Positions 1 to 6,978 of a stretch of 38,806 bases of DNA are shown here, piece after piece; the stretch's first letter is position 1; each line of letters starts with the position of its first letter. The stretch lies in contig NZ_JARWOP010000076.1 in assembly GCF_029868745.1 (NCBI RefSeq), positions 1 to 38,806 of the forward strand, in the 5' to 3' direction. The DNA is from Nocardia wallacei. GTDB lineage: Bacteria; Actinomycetota; Actinomycetes; Mycobacteriales; Mycobacteriaceae. The notes under the pieces were generated by a model. The model did not search any database. It saw nothing but the letters and a program-made list of their open reading frames with translations, and was not told where the DNA came from. The translations under genes were made by a program, and so were the position numbers.

Positions 1-89
<89 letters not shown>

Positions 90-213
90 GACCCGGGACA
101 TTGATGCAGTATCGCACCGTGGCACAGGGAAACTCGCCGAGGCGGGGGCGCGTGTCCGCCGCCCGACCACATCCCCTGGGCAATCGACCAGCACGGCCTG
201 CTCGCGTCAGTAG

Positions 214-660
214 TCAGCCTCGGTCGTGCGCGTCCTGCAGCACTGCCAGGTCGATCTTCGACATGGTGCGCAGGGCGGCGCCCACAGCTGCGGCGTGGTC
301 CCCGTTCAGCAGCTTCGGCAGCGCCGCGGGTACCACCTGCCAGGACAGGCCGTAGCGGTCGGTCAGCCAGCCGCACGGGCCGGGCGCGCCGCCCTCGGTC
401 AGCGCCGCCCACAGCCGGTCGACCTCGTGCTGAGTGTCGACGACGACCTGGATGGACGCCGCGTCGGACAGCGGGTGGTCCGGTCCGCCGTTCATCAGTG
501 TGACGGCGTGCCCGGCCAGTTCCAGGGCGACGATGAACGCCGACCCGTCGGGGCTGCGGCTGATGTCGGTGATGCGGGAATCCGGCACGGTCGCGGTGTA
601 GAACTCGGCCGCCTGCTCGGCGTCGCGCTCGAACCAGAAGAAGGTGGTGACGCTGGTCAT
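214..660 (-). CDS. VOC-superfamily (PhnB/3-demethylubiquinone methyltransferase-like) protein
   Basis: This 148-residue protein is a single-domain vicinal-oxygen-chelate family member. It begins with MTSVTTFFWFERDAEQAAEF, the usual opening of PhnB-like proteins, and later has the family pattern of a QVVVDT strand, DRLWAALTEGG, and GWLTDRYGLSWQVVP. Family members bind or modify small hydrophobic or amide compounds, but this subgroup has no settled substrate. The ATG at 660 is chosen because AGGAG lies about 7 bases upstream and the homology begins there; an in-frame extension to 1197 is a shadow of the next gene. It lies in the same orientation as the XRE regulator, 110 bp downstream of it, so cotranscription is possible. 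The fold is clear; the substrate is unknown. Confidence 0.85.
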   Translation of the reverse strand: MTSVTTFFWFERDAEQAAEFYTATVPDSRITDISRSPDGSAFIVALELAGHAVTLMNGGPDHPLSDAASIQVVVDTQHEVDRLWAALTEGGAPGPCGWLTDRYGLSWQVVPAALPKLLNGDHAAAVGAALRTMSKIDLAVLQDAHDRG

Positions 661-770
661 GATGTGCTCCTGTGGGTTGTTCCGACGTGCTGTCACCCTT
701 CGGTCGGAGCCACCCGGACCATTTCGACATACTTCCGCGAAATTTTTTTCCCGGATTCGTCGGTCCCGAG

Positions 771-1598
771 TCAGTCCTCGGCCAACCGATCCAGCGCCGC
801 CTGGCTGGCCTCGTCGGCGGCGCGGTAGATGATCAGCCGTTGATCCGGATCCTGCAACGGCATCAACGCCTCGTACGCCACCGTGACCGGGCCGACGTCG
901 GGATGCACCAGCGTCTTCTGCCCACGCCCGTTCACCCGGACGTCCTGTTTCGCCCACAACAGTTCGAATTCCACACTGCGGGAACGGAATTCCCGGATGA
1001 GGTCGGCAAGCACCCGATCGTCCGGATGCGCCGCCCAGGCGGCCCGCAGGTCGGCGATGCCCTCGCGCACCGTGCGTTCGCGGTCGGCGAAGAAGTCGCG
1101 CATCCCCGGATGCAACAGGCACATCCACATCGAGTTGCGCTGCGACGGCGGCAGCGTATCGAAATCCAGTAGCAGACGGCTCATCTCGCGGTTCCACGCC
1201 AGGATGTCGTAGCGGTGGTTCACCACCATCGCCGGCAGCGGCGACAGGTCGGTCACCAGCAGTTGCAGGGCCGGAGCCGCGGTGGTGGCGGGCTTGCCGT
1301 CGTCGGGCTGGCGCTGCCGGGCCAGGTCGAACAGGTAGGCGCGCTCGTCCCCGCCCAGCCGCAGCGCCCGGGCCAGCGCCTCCAGCACCTCCGCCGACGG
1401 CCGCAGCCCCCGCCCCTGTTCCAGCCGCACGATGTAGTCGGTGCTGACCCCCGCCAACTCCGCGACATCCTCCCGCCGCAACCCGGGCGTACGCCGGGAC
1501 CGCCGCGCGGGCAGCCCCACGTCCCGCGGGTCCAGCCGTTCCCGCCGGGCCCGCAAAAACGCCCCAAGCTCCTGTGTCGCATCCACCGTGCCAGTCAT
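771..1598 (-). CDS. XRE-family regulator with MmyB-like ligand-binding domain
   Basis: The protein has 275 residues. Residues about 10-85 form a helix-turn-helix with the family signature LRREDVAELAGVSTDYIVRL followed by EQGRG. The rest matches the MmyB-type ligand-binding domain (segments LPAMVVNHRYDILAWNREM, LLHPGMRDFF and LVHPDVGPVTVAYEAL). Such regulators usually control a neighbouring oxidoreductase and their own gene; the ligand is not known. ATG 1598 is favoured over the upstream in-frame extension because the domain starts right after it. A -10-like TAGGAT lies 8 bases upstream on the minus strand, and a dyad element sits just beyond it at 1615-1644. The same element recurs before the aldo/keto reductase gene 1.6 kb away, which suggests autoregulation and control of that reductase. 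Confidence 0.88.
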   Translation of the reverse strand: MTGTVDATQELGAFLRARRERLDPRDVGLPARRSRRTPGLRREDVAELAGVSTDYIVRLEQGRGLRPSAEVLEALARALRLGGDERAYLFDLARQRQPDDGKPATTAAPALQLLVTDLSPLPAMVVNHRYDILAWNREMSRLLLDFDTLPPSQRNSMWMCLLHPGMRDFFADRERTVREGIADLRAAWAAHPDDRVLADLIREFRSRSVEFELLWAKQDVRVNGRGQKTLVHPDVGPVTVAYEALMPLQDPDQRLIIYRAADEASQAALDRLAED

Positions 1599-1606
1599 CA
1601 GGATCG

Positions 1607-1612
1607 ATCCTA
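1607..1612 (-). promoter_or_regulatory. -10-like box of the MmyB-type regulator
   Basis: TAGGAT on the minus strand, 8 bases before the ATG at 1598, fits the actinobacterial TANNNT -10 pattern. If used, the transcript would be nearly leaderless and the adjacent dyad would lie in the -15 to -35 region. Confidence 0.45.
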
Positions 1613-1614
1613 CG

Positions 1615-1644
1615 GCCAGCCTAGGACCGGTGTTCCCAGGAAAA
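1615..1644. promoter_or_regulatory. Putative operator (site A) upstream of the MmyB-type regulator
   Basis: The element contains CCTAGG (1620-1625), a 9-base spacer ACCGGTGTT and CCCAGG (1635-1640), which together make an imperfect dyad. The 30-bp block matches 3223-3252 at 28 of 30 positions. It lies 17-46 bp upstream of the regulator start, where an autoregulatory operator would be expected. The binding protein is inferred, not shown. Confidence 0.6.
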
Positions 1645-1783
1645 CCCCCGAACCCGCGCCGGCATCGGTGCTGGGACCGAAAGACCACGAGATCAGCCAT
1701 GACGGCCCGAGCGCCGGGCCGCTCAGGGCGTCATTCCTCCGAAGTCGCGGACGCGGAAACGGCTTCTACCAGACAATTCAGGG

Positions 1784-2007
1784 ATGGCGAACTTCCCGGC
1801 CGGCAATTTCACCATCGCCAACAACGACACCGGCCGGTGCTTACGCGCCCGGCTCGGGAGCAGCACAGACATCAGCGATTCGAAGGAAGGCACGAAGTAT
1901 CTTCCTCGCCTACGATGTGGGCGGCCCGCTTTCCCTGCGGTTCGGGCTCGCGGCCGAATGTGTGTGTGTTGAACGCCAATTCAGACAACTACGACAAGAA
2001 GGTTGCC
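1784..2007 (+). pseudogene. Degraded beta-trefoil-like gene fragment
   Basis: An ATG at 1784 opens MANFPAGNFTIANNDTGRCL, followed within 40 residues by SDSKEGTKYL, which resembles the start of small lectin-like beta-trefoil proteins such as the one encoded at 2305. Protein-like text then moves to another frame (FLAYDVGGPLSLRFG, from about 1904) and to a third (NVCVLNANSDNYDKKVA, about 1957-2007), which is in frame with the EF-hand gene at 2008. Three frames within 220 bp, and a length far too short for a trefoil, point to a gene broken by an internal deletion plus frameshifts. An alternative is that only the second and third segments are chance. Confidence 0.4.
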
Positions 2008-2211
2008 ATGGCTGACGCAAACCAGACATTTTCCGAGATCGACACCGACAACGACGGCTTCATCTCCGTCGCGGAACTGAAGGCCTACCTCGACCGGACA
2101 CGGAATATCAGCGAGGGCGCCAACGCCCGCTATCACGGTCTGCTCGACGGGAACAAGGACGGCCAGATCAGTCGCGAAGAATTCGAGAAGTCTTCCTTGG
2201 CGCGCGGCTAG
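2008..2211 (+). CDS. Small EF-hand calcium-binding protein
   Basis: The protein has 67 residues and consists almost entirely of two EF-hands. The loops are DTDNDGFISVAE (about residues 12-23) and DGNKDGQISREE (about 47-58); both have acidic residues at loop positions 1, 3 and 12 (D or N at 5), with the usual central glycine and hydrophobic residue. It should therefore bind two calcium ions in the cytoplasm, as calcium buffer/sensor proteins of Streptomyces and relatives do. ATG 2008 has AGAAGG 7 bases upstream. The open frame continues upstream into the degraded trefoil fragment, so it may be the surviving C-terminal part of an older fusion. Confidence 0.85.
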   Translation: MADANQTFSEIDTDNDGFISVAELKAYLDRTRNISEGANARYHGLLDGNKDGQISREEFEKSSLARG

Positions 2212-2304
2212 CACCCGTCGAGACCCACGATGCCCGCACGGTGATCCTCGGCGGTGCGGGCACGGACAATCCGTACGGATCGGACCTGGAAAAGAGGGAT
2301 CGAC

Positions 2305-2721
2305 ATGTCATTGACCAGCGGCGCCTACAGAATCTCCACCGGCAACGGGTGGCTCAGAACTCTTGAAGACTCGAAGACTATCGTCCTGGAACGGACCGAC
2401 AAGCCGTCTGCGGCTGACGGACAATTCATCTGGTCTCTCAAACCCTTCGACGATTATGAGGGGTTTGCCATCGTGAATCACAACACCGGACACGCCCTTT
2501 CCGCTATCGAGAGGGAGGGCGCGCGCGTCGAGGGCGAACCCGAGAGCGCGTCAAAGTTCCGCTGGTCTTTTGACCACATCAGCTCAGACGAATACCAGCT
2601 ACACGTTCCGAACGACAACCTGTATGCCACCGCGCAACCGGGCGCAGGGGAAGTTGCCCTGCATCCGATGGGGGAGGATTTGGACCAGACCTGGACCCTT
2701 CACTGGGTCGGAGATTTCTGA
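2305..2721 (+). CDS. Beta-trefoil-like protein (ricin-lectin or I66-inhibitor type)
   Basis: The 138-residue protein begins MSLTSGAYRISTGNGWLR and contains three loosely repeated blocks with the trefoil rhythm: FIWSLKPFDDYEGFAIVNHN, then FRWSFDHISSDEYQLHVP, then TWTLHWV at the end. Each block has the aromatic W near a strand followed by a hydrophobic pair. There is no signal peptide or membrane segment, so it is probably cytoplasmic or leaderless-exported. Ligand-binding residues cannot be read with confidence, and both a ricin-type lectin and a macrocypin-like I66 peptidase inhibitor are possible. ATG 2305 has AAGAGGG about 6 bases upstream. It lies 93 bp after the EF-hand gene and may be cotranscribed with it. 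Confidence 0.65.
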   Translation: MSLTSGAYRISTGNGWLRTLEDSKTIVLERTDKPSAADGQFIWSLKPFDDYEGFAIVNHNTGHALSAIEREGARVEGEPESASKFRWSFDHISSDEYQLHVPNDNLYATAQPGAGEVALHPMGEDLDQTWTLHWVGDF

Positions 2722-2789
2722 GCACGCAATTCAGCGGTAGCGTGCGCTCGGTCGGTCCCGAGGCCGCTAGCACTGGTTGATGTTTCGTC

Positions 2790-2823
2790 GTACCGCGCTG
2801 GCCGGTTTCGGTCAGCGCGGTAC
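2790..2823 (+). terminator. Hairpin downstream of the beta-trefoil gene
   Basis: GTACCGCGCTGGCC and GGTCAGCGCGGTAC pair around a GGTTTC loop with one G-T wobble, giving a stem of about 14 bp. It lies 68 bp after the stop codon. There is no U tail, but many actinobacterial terminators lack one. Confidence 0.55.
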
Positions 2824-3130
2824 GCGGCGTGCTGGCGTTTGATGTGCCGATGTAGCCGTCTGACGTGACCAGAGCGCCGAGATTGAAACGCTTGACGTAG
2901 GCGGCTTCAGCAATCTCATAGACCTGTGAAAAGGGCGGCCGGGTCATGCCAACAGGCTCGCTAACCCAGCGCTTACGCCGATGCCCTGGAGTTGGGTATT
3001 GTCGGCGGTCGCGCAGGATGGTTTCGCAGGAATGACGATTCTTGTCGAACTTTGGGGGACTTGTTCTGAACCTTCAGAATGGGGTAGAGGAAACCGCAGG
3101 TCAGTGATGGCCGAATCGGGCCGGACTTCG

Positions 3131-3218
3131 CCGATGTAGTCCGATGTCGATCATGTCCTTCTGAGCGCGAGTCCCAGTGAATACTGGCGGACAAGTACTT
3201 TCGCTCGGACTACATCGG
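3131..3218. repeat. 14-bp perfect inverted repeat, arms 60 bp apart
   Basis: CCGATGTAGTCCGA (3131-3144) is the exact reverse complement of TCGGACTACATCGG (3205-3218). The right arm ends 4 bp before operator site B. The arms could be ends of a lost mobile element, a spaced operator, or a long-loop RNA stem. Confidence 0.7.
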
Positions 3219-3222
3219 TCTC

Positions 3223-3252
3223 GCCAGCCTAGGACCGGCGCTCCCAGGAAAA
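3223..3252. promoter_or_regulatory. Putative operator (site B) upstream of the aldo/keto reductase
   Basis: This block repeats site A (1615-1644) with two substitutions in 30 bp. It contains CCTAGG (3228-3233), spacer ACCGGCGCT and CCCAGG (3243-3248). It lies 73-102 bp before the reductase start. The conservation of a non-coding 30-mer next to two genes that commonly occur together suggests a common regulator, most likely the MmyB-type protein. Confidence 0.6.
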
Positions 3253-3324
3253 ACCTTCCCTTACCCCCTGTTCGCGGCCGTCGCAGACTCGATTCCGACG
3301 ATGGCTACGACACAGGAGGACACC

Positions 3325-4389
3325 ATGTCCCTCACCCTCGACACCTACCGGCTGCTGGGGCGGTCCGGGCTGCGGGTCTCCCCGCTGGCTCTGGGCACGA
3401 TGACCTTCGGCGCGGATTGGGGCTGGGGCGCCGACCGCGACGATGCGCGCAAGGTGTTCGACCTCTATCTCGAGCGCGGCGGCAACTTCATCGATACCGC
3501 CAGCATGTACACCAACGGCAGTTCCGAGCGGCTGCTGGGCGAGTTCACCCGCGACAATCGCGAAAGCCTGGTACTGGCAACGAAATACACGATGCAGCGG
3601 CGGCCGGGCGACCCGAATGCCGGTGGTAATCACCGTAAGAGCATGTTCGCCTCCGTGGAAGCCAGTCTGCGGCAGCTGAATACCGACTACATCGATCTGC
3701 TGTACCTGCACGCGTGGGACTTCCACACTCCGGTGGACGAAATCCTGCGCGGGATGGACGATCTGGTCCGCCAGGGCAAGGTGCTGTACGTCGCGATCTC
3801 CGACGCCCCCGCGTGGCAGGTCTCGCGGATGCAGGCCATCGCCGATCTGCGCGGCTGGTCGCCGCTGGTGGCGCTGCAGGTGGAATACAACCTGATCGAG
3901 CGCACCGCCGAACGCGATCTGATCCCGATGGCCCGGGAGATGGGCCTGGGCGTGATTCCGTGGTCACCGCTGGCGAGCGGGGTACTCACCGGCAAGTACA
4001 GCCGCGCCGACCTCGACGCCGAGGGCGTGGGCTCCCCCGAAGGCACCCGCAAGAACGTGGCCCTCGCGCAGAACCAGCTCACCGAACGCGGTCTCGCCAT
4101 CACCGACGTGGTCCGCCAGGTCGCCACCGAACTCGGCCGCACCCCCGCCCAGGTCGCCCTGGCCTGGACCCTGCAGAACCCGGCCGTGACCGCACCCATC
4201 ATCGGCGCCCGCACCGCCCACCAACTGGAGGACAACCTCGGCGCCCTCGACATCGAATTCGCCCCCACCCACCTCACCCGCCTCGAAGAAGCCAGCGCCA
4301 TCTCCCTCGGCTTCCCCCACGACATGCTGGCCCGAGACATGACCCGCACCGTCACCACCGGCGGCCTCACCATCGAACCCCGCCGCTGA
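3325..4389 (+). CDS. Aldo/keto reductase
   Basis: The 354-residue protein is an NADPH-dependent aldo/keto reductase of the large AKR family (TIM barrel). The N-terminal LGRSGLRVSPLALGTMTFG is typical. The catalytic tetrad can be placed: Asp in NFIDTASMY, Tyr in the same segment (MYTNGSSE), Lys in LATKY and His in LLYLHAWD. The C-terminal nucleotide-binding stretch reads TAPIIGARTAHQLEDNLGAL. It probably reduces aldehydes or ketones; the substrate is unknown. ATG 3325 has AGGAGGA 4 bases upstream and is preferred to the ATG at 3301. The shared upstream element links it to the XRE regulator at 771-1598, although an unrelated cluster now sits between them. Confidence 0.93.
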   Translation: MSLTLDTYRLLGRSGLRVSPLALGTMTFGADWGWGADRDDARKVFDLYLERGGNFIDTASMYTNGSSERLLGEFTRDNRESLVLATKYTMQRRPGDPNAGGNHRKSMFASVEASLRQLNTDYIDLLYLHAWDFHTPVDEILRGMDDLVRQGKVLYVAISDAPAWQVSRMQAIADLRGWSPLVALQVEYNLIERTAERDLIPMAREMGLGVIPWSPLASGVLTGKYSRADLDAEGVGSPEGTRKNVALAQNQLTERGLAITDVVRQVATELGRTPAQVALAWTLQNPAVTAPIIGARTAHQLEDNLGALDIEFAPTHLTRLEEASAISLGFPHDMLARDMTRTVTTGGLTIEPRR

Positions 4390-4397
4390 CCCGACAC

Positions 4398-4417
4398 TGC
4401 ACCCGACCACGGGTGCG
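4398..4417. terminator. Hairpin between convergent AKR and cbiX-like genes
   Basis: GCACCCG and CGGGTGC pair around a four-base loop just after the reductase stop and before the convergent gene's end. It is short and lacks a U tail, so it is only a candidate bidirectional terminator. Confidence 0.4.
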
Positions 4418-4524
4418 CGGTGTGGATCCGGCCAACAGCATGCCGGGATGACGGCCGGACATTGACGAAACAAGGTCGTCGGCGGCGCTGTTCGAGAAGG
4501 CCGCCGGGCCACAGGCGACGTGAT

Positions 4525-5298
4525 TCAGGCGGCGGTTCGGGTGAGTTCGCTTGCGGCGGTGCGGTAGCGGTCGGCTAGTAGGCGGACGATGGCGGGGTGG
4601 ACGCCGATGGGCTCGGCTACGCCGTCTGCGCCGGTGTCGTGAAGGCGTTGGTGGAACAGGCCGTGGGCCAGTAGGTAGGAGGCGATGAAGACGCGGGGGG
4701 CGCCGGATTCGCGAAGGGAGGCAACTACTTCGGGGACTCGGGGCTCGCCGGTGGCGATGTAGGCGACTCGCACGGGGGCATCGAGGTCCTGGCCCAGGAG
4801 CCGGGCCGCGCGGCGGACGTCGTGGCGGGCTCGGGCGTCGGAGGAACCGGCGGCGGCGAACACCACGGCGTCGCCGGGGCGCCAGCCCGCGGCCCGTAGC
4901 CGCATCCGCATGATGCGGGCCAGGGCCGGGTCCGGACCCATCGCCGGGGTCACCGCGACGGACGCGTGCCCGCTCTCCGCGACCTCGCGCGGCACATCCT
5001 GATACACGTGGTACCCGGACGCGAGGAAGGCCGGAACCACCACGGCGGGAACGGAATCCAGGTCGCGCAGCACCTCGGCGGGCGAGGGTCCGAGCACGTC
5101 CACGAACGCCGTGCGCACCACGGGCGCGGGTTCGAGAGCGCGCACGTCGAACCGCCCGGACTCGCCATCGAGCAAGTCCGGCGCGGGCGCCACCGCGCCC
5201 AGCTCCCGCGACACCGCCTCGGCCAAATCGGCGATCATCCGCACGCCGCGCGAACTCCTGGTGCCGTGTGCGACCAGCACCAGGGCCGGACCGCTCAC
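4525..5298 (-). CDS. CbiX-like sirohydrochlorin chelatase family protein
   Basis: The 257-residue protein has the duplicated CbiX/SirB fold. The N-terminal half opens with LVLVAHGTRSSRG, carrying the metal-binding His of the first repeat. The second half has VRVAYIATGEPRVPE and IASYLLAHGLFHQRL, with the second His. CbiX-type enzymes insert Fe2+ or Co2+ into sirohydrochlorin; placed here after nirB and hemD, a ferrochelatase role making siroheme for nitrite reductase is likely. It resembles Rv0259c of M. tuberculosis in context. The GTG start at 5298 overlaps the hemD-like stop (GTGA), implying translational coupling, and it is the last gene of the operon. Confidence 0.88.
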   Translation of the reverse strand: MSGPALVLVAHGTRSSRGVRMIADLAEAVSRELGAVAPAPDLLDGESGRFDVRALEPAPVVRTAFVDVLGPSPAEVLRDLDSVPAVVVPAFLASGYHVYQDVPREVAESGHASVAVTPAMGPDPALARIMRMRLRAAGWRPGDAVVFAAAGSSDARARHDVRRAARLLGQDLDAPVRVAYIATGEPRVPEVVASLRESGAPRVFIASYLLAHGLFHQRLHDTGADGVAEPIGVHPAIVRLLADRYRTAASELTRTAA

Positions 5299-6521
5299 CA
5301 GACCCCTGCCATGGGTGCGGGGCCCTGGGGGCGCAGTGAGGGGGCGTAGCCGACCGGCGGGCGCGGGTTGTTGTCGATGCACTCGGCGGGGTCCAGCGCG
5401 AGCCGGTAGCCGCGCTTCACGACGGTCTGGATGGCCTTCGGCGTGCCGAGACCCGCGCGTAGTCGGGCGATGCCCGTCTCCACCGCGTGCGTGTCGTCGC
5501 CGCCGCCGGGCAGCGCCGCGAGCAGATCCTCGCGCGACACCACCCGTCCGGGCTGCCGCGCCAGGGCGCGCATGAGCGCCATCGGCGCCGGGGCCAGCTG
5601 CCGCACCTGGCCGTCGACCACCACGCAGCCACCGCGCACGCTCAGGATGTGACCCGCGGCGTGAATCCGGTTGGCGCGCCGCGGTAATTCCTCGGCCACG
5701 TGCCGCGCCAGGGCACCGAGCCGCGCCCGGCCGGGCATGGTGGTGGACACTCCCAGCTCCTCCAGCGGAGCGGCGGTGATCGGCCCGACGCACGCGGGCA
5801 GCACCCGGGCGCGGAAGGCGTGCAGCACGGCCTCCAGCAGCCCGGTTTCCTTGGCGCGCATGAGCGTCGAGGCCACCGCCGGGGCGCTGGTGAAGGTCAC
5901 GCAGTCCAGCGCCGAGGTGACGATGGCCTCGATCATCCGGTCGAGCGGGGTCGGATCCTCCGGCGGAATCCAGCGATACACCGGCACCGGCACGACATCG
6001 GCTCCGGCGCAACGCAATACCTCGCAGAAGTCGGGAACCGGCTCCCACTCGGTGGTCGCGCCGTGCAGTTGCACCGCGATGCGCGTACCCTCCACGCCCT
6101 CGGCCAGCAGATGATCGAGCACCTCCGCGGAGGACTCCGAGGCCGGCGACCACTCCTCGCGCAGTTCCGCGGCCCGGATGGCGCCCTTGGCCTTCGGGCC
6201 GCGGGCCAGCAGGCGGGTGGAGCCCAGCGTCGTGCGCAGATCTTCGGCCAAGCCCCACCCTTCCGCGGCCTCCATCCAGCCACGGAAACCGATACCGGTG
6301 GTGGCGACGGTGACCTGCGGCGGATCGGTGACCAACTGCCTGGTCACCCGCTCCAGTTCGTTGTCGTCGGCCAGCGGAATGATCCGGATCGCGGGGGCGG
6401 CCACGATGTTCGCCCCGCGCCGGGTCAGCAGGGTGGCCAGCTCGTCGGCGCGCCGCGCGGCGGTGACGCCGATGGTGAAGCCGTCGAGGCAGGCGGCGTT
6501 GTTCGGGATATCAACGCTCAT
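5295..6521 (-). CDS. Uroporphyrinogen-III synthase-like protein fused to a winged-helix DNA-binding domain
   Basis: The protein has 408 residues. Residues 1 to about 270 form a HemD-type domain (GFTIGVTAARRADELATLL, VTVATTGIGFRGWM, CVTFTSAPAVASTLM, ACVGPITAAPLEELGV), whose reaction closes hydroxymethylbilane to uroporphyrinogen III. Residues about 290-385 are an OmpR/PhoB-like winged helix (RQLAPAPMALMRALA, GRVVSREDLLAALPGGGDD, HAVETGIARLRAGLG, IQTVVKRGYRLAL). The same fusion is known in mycobacteria (Rv0260c) and in other nitrite-assimilation clusters. It may provide siroheme precursor, regulate the operon, or both; sequence cannot decide. The ATG at 6521 overlaps the nirD stop as ATGA, and the stop overlaps the next GTG. 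Confidence 0.9.
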   Translation of the reverse strand: MSVDIPNNAACLDGFTIGVTAARRADELATLLTRRGANIVAAPAIRIIPLADDNELERVTRQLVTDPPQVTVATTGIGFRGWMEAAEGWGLAEDLRTTLGSTRLLARGPKAKGAIRAAELREEWSPASESSAEVLDHLLAEGVEGTRIAVQLHGATTEWEPVPDFCEVLRCAGADVVPVPVYRWIPPEDPTPLDRMIEAIVTSALDCVTFTSAPAVASTLMRAKETGLLEAVLHAFRARVLPACVGPITAAPLEELGVSTTMPGRARLGALARHVAEELPRRANRIHAAGHILSVRGGCVVVDGQVRQLAPAPMALMRALARQPGRVVSREDLLAALPGGGDDTHAVETGIARLRAGLGTPKAIQTVVKRGYRLALDPAECIDNNPRPPVGYAPSLRPQGPAPMAGVW

Positions 6522-6913
6522 GCCGAGTCCTCGGTATAGTCCACCGGCTCGTCGGACACCGCCACGACACCGTCGATCACGCGGACACCGTATACCGGCA
6601 GCCCCGTCGAGTCGTCGTCGAGGCAGTGCCCGTCGAGCAGCGAGAAGGCCTGTTTGAGCAGGGGCGACGCCACGACGGGCACACCGCCTCGATCACCGAC
6701 GATGCCGCGCGACATCACCGCGGCCCGCCCGAACGGATCGATATTGCCGACGGCGTACAGGCTGCCGTCGGGCAGCAGGAACAGGGCGGCCTGACGGCCA
6801 CCTTTCAGCAACACCGCCACGCCGCGGCCGGGAATCAAATAGTCGAGGCGGCAGGCCGAGGTCCACCCTGCGGTGGTCACCTGAGCAATACCGGGTGTGT
6901 CGATCACGGTCAT
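6518..6913 (-). CDS. nirD: Nitrite reductase [NAD(P)H] small subunit NirD
   Basis: The 131-residue protein is the Rieske-like small subunit of assimilatory nitrite reductase. The fold signature is visible in VAVLLKGGRQAALFLLPDG, LYAVGNIDPFGRAAVMSRG and VVASPLLKQAFSLLDGHCLD. As in other NirD proteins, the Cys/His ligands of true Rieske centres are absent, so it probably has a structural or electron-path role with NirB. ATG 6913 has GGAGGAGA a few bases upstream. It follows nirB by 65 bp and overlaps the hemD-like gene by 4 bp, placing it in the middle of the operon. Confidence 0.93.
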   Translation of the reverse strand: MTVIDTPGIAQVTTAGWTSACRLDYLIPGRGVAVLLKGGRQAALFLLPDGSLYAVGNIDPFGRAAVMSRGIVGDRGGVPVVASPLLKQAFSLLDGHCLDDDSTGLPVYGVRVIDGVVAVSDEPVDYTEDSA

Positions 6914-6978
6914 CGGTAACTCTCCTCCGAACGCCCTACCTATTGGTACCGGCGTCCTGTTTCCAGGCGATTACGCGC

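Larger units (their letters stand above)
2722..3324. other. Intergenic region with hairpin and inverted repeats, no convincing gene
   Basis: The roughly 600 bp between the trefoil gene and the aldo/keto reductase hold no ORF with family resemblance or clear coding bias. The GC content is lower than in flanking genes. The region contains a hairpin (2790-2823), a 14-bp perfect inverted repeat (3131-3144 and 3205-3218) and operator site B (3223-3252). It may be the scar of a transferred segment that separated regulator and reductase. Confidence 0.6.

Noticed and set aside
2579..2947. Minus-strand frame in the 2.7-kb intergenic region as a transposase fragment
   Set aside because: No transposase motif could be read; it overlaps the 3' end of the trefoil gene and lacks coding bias.
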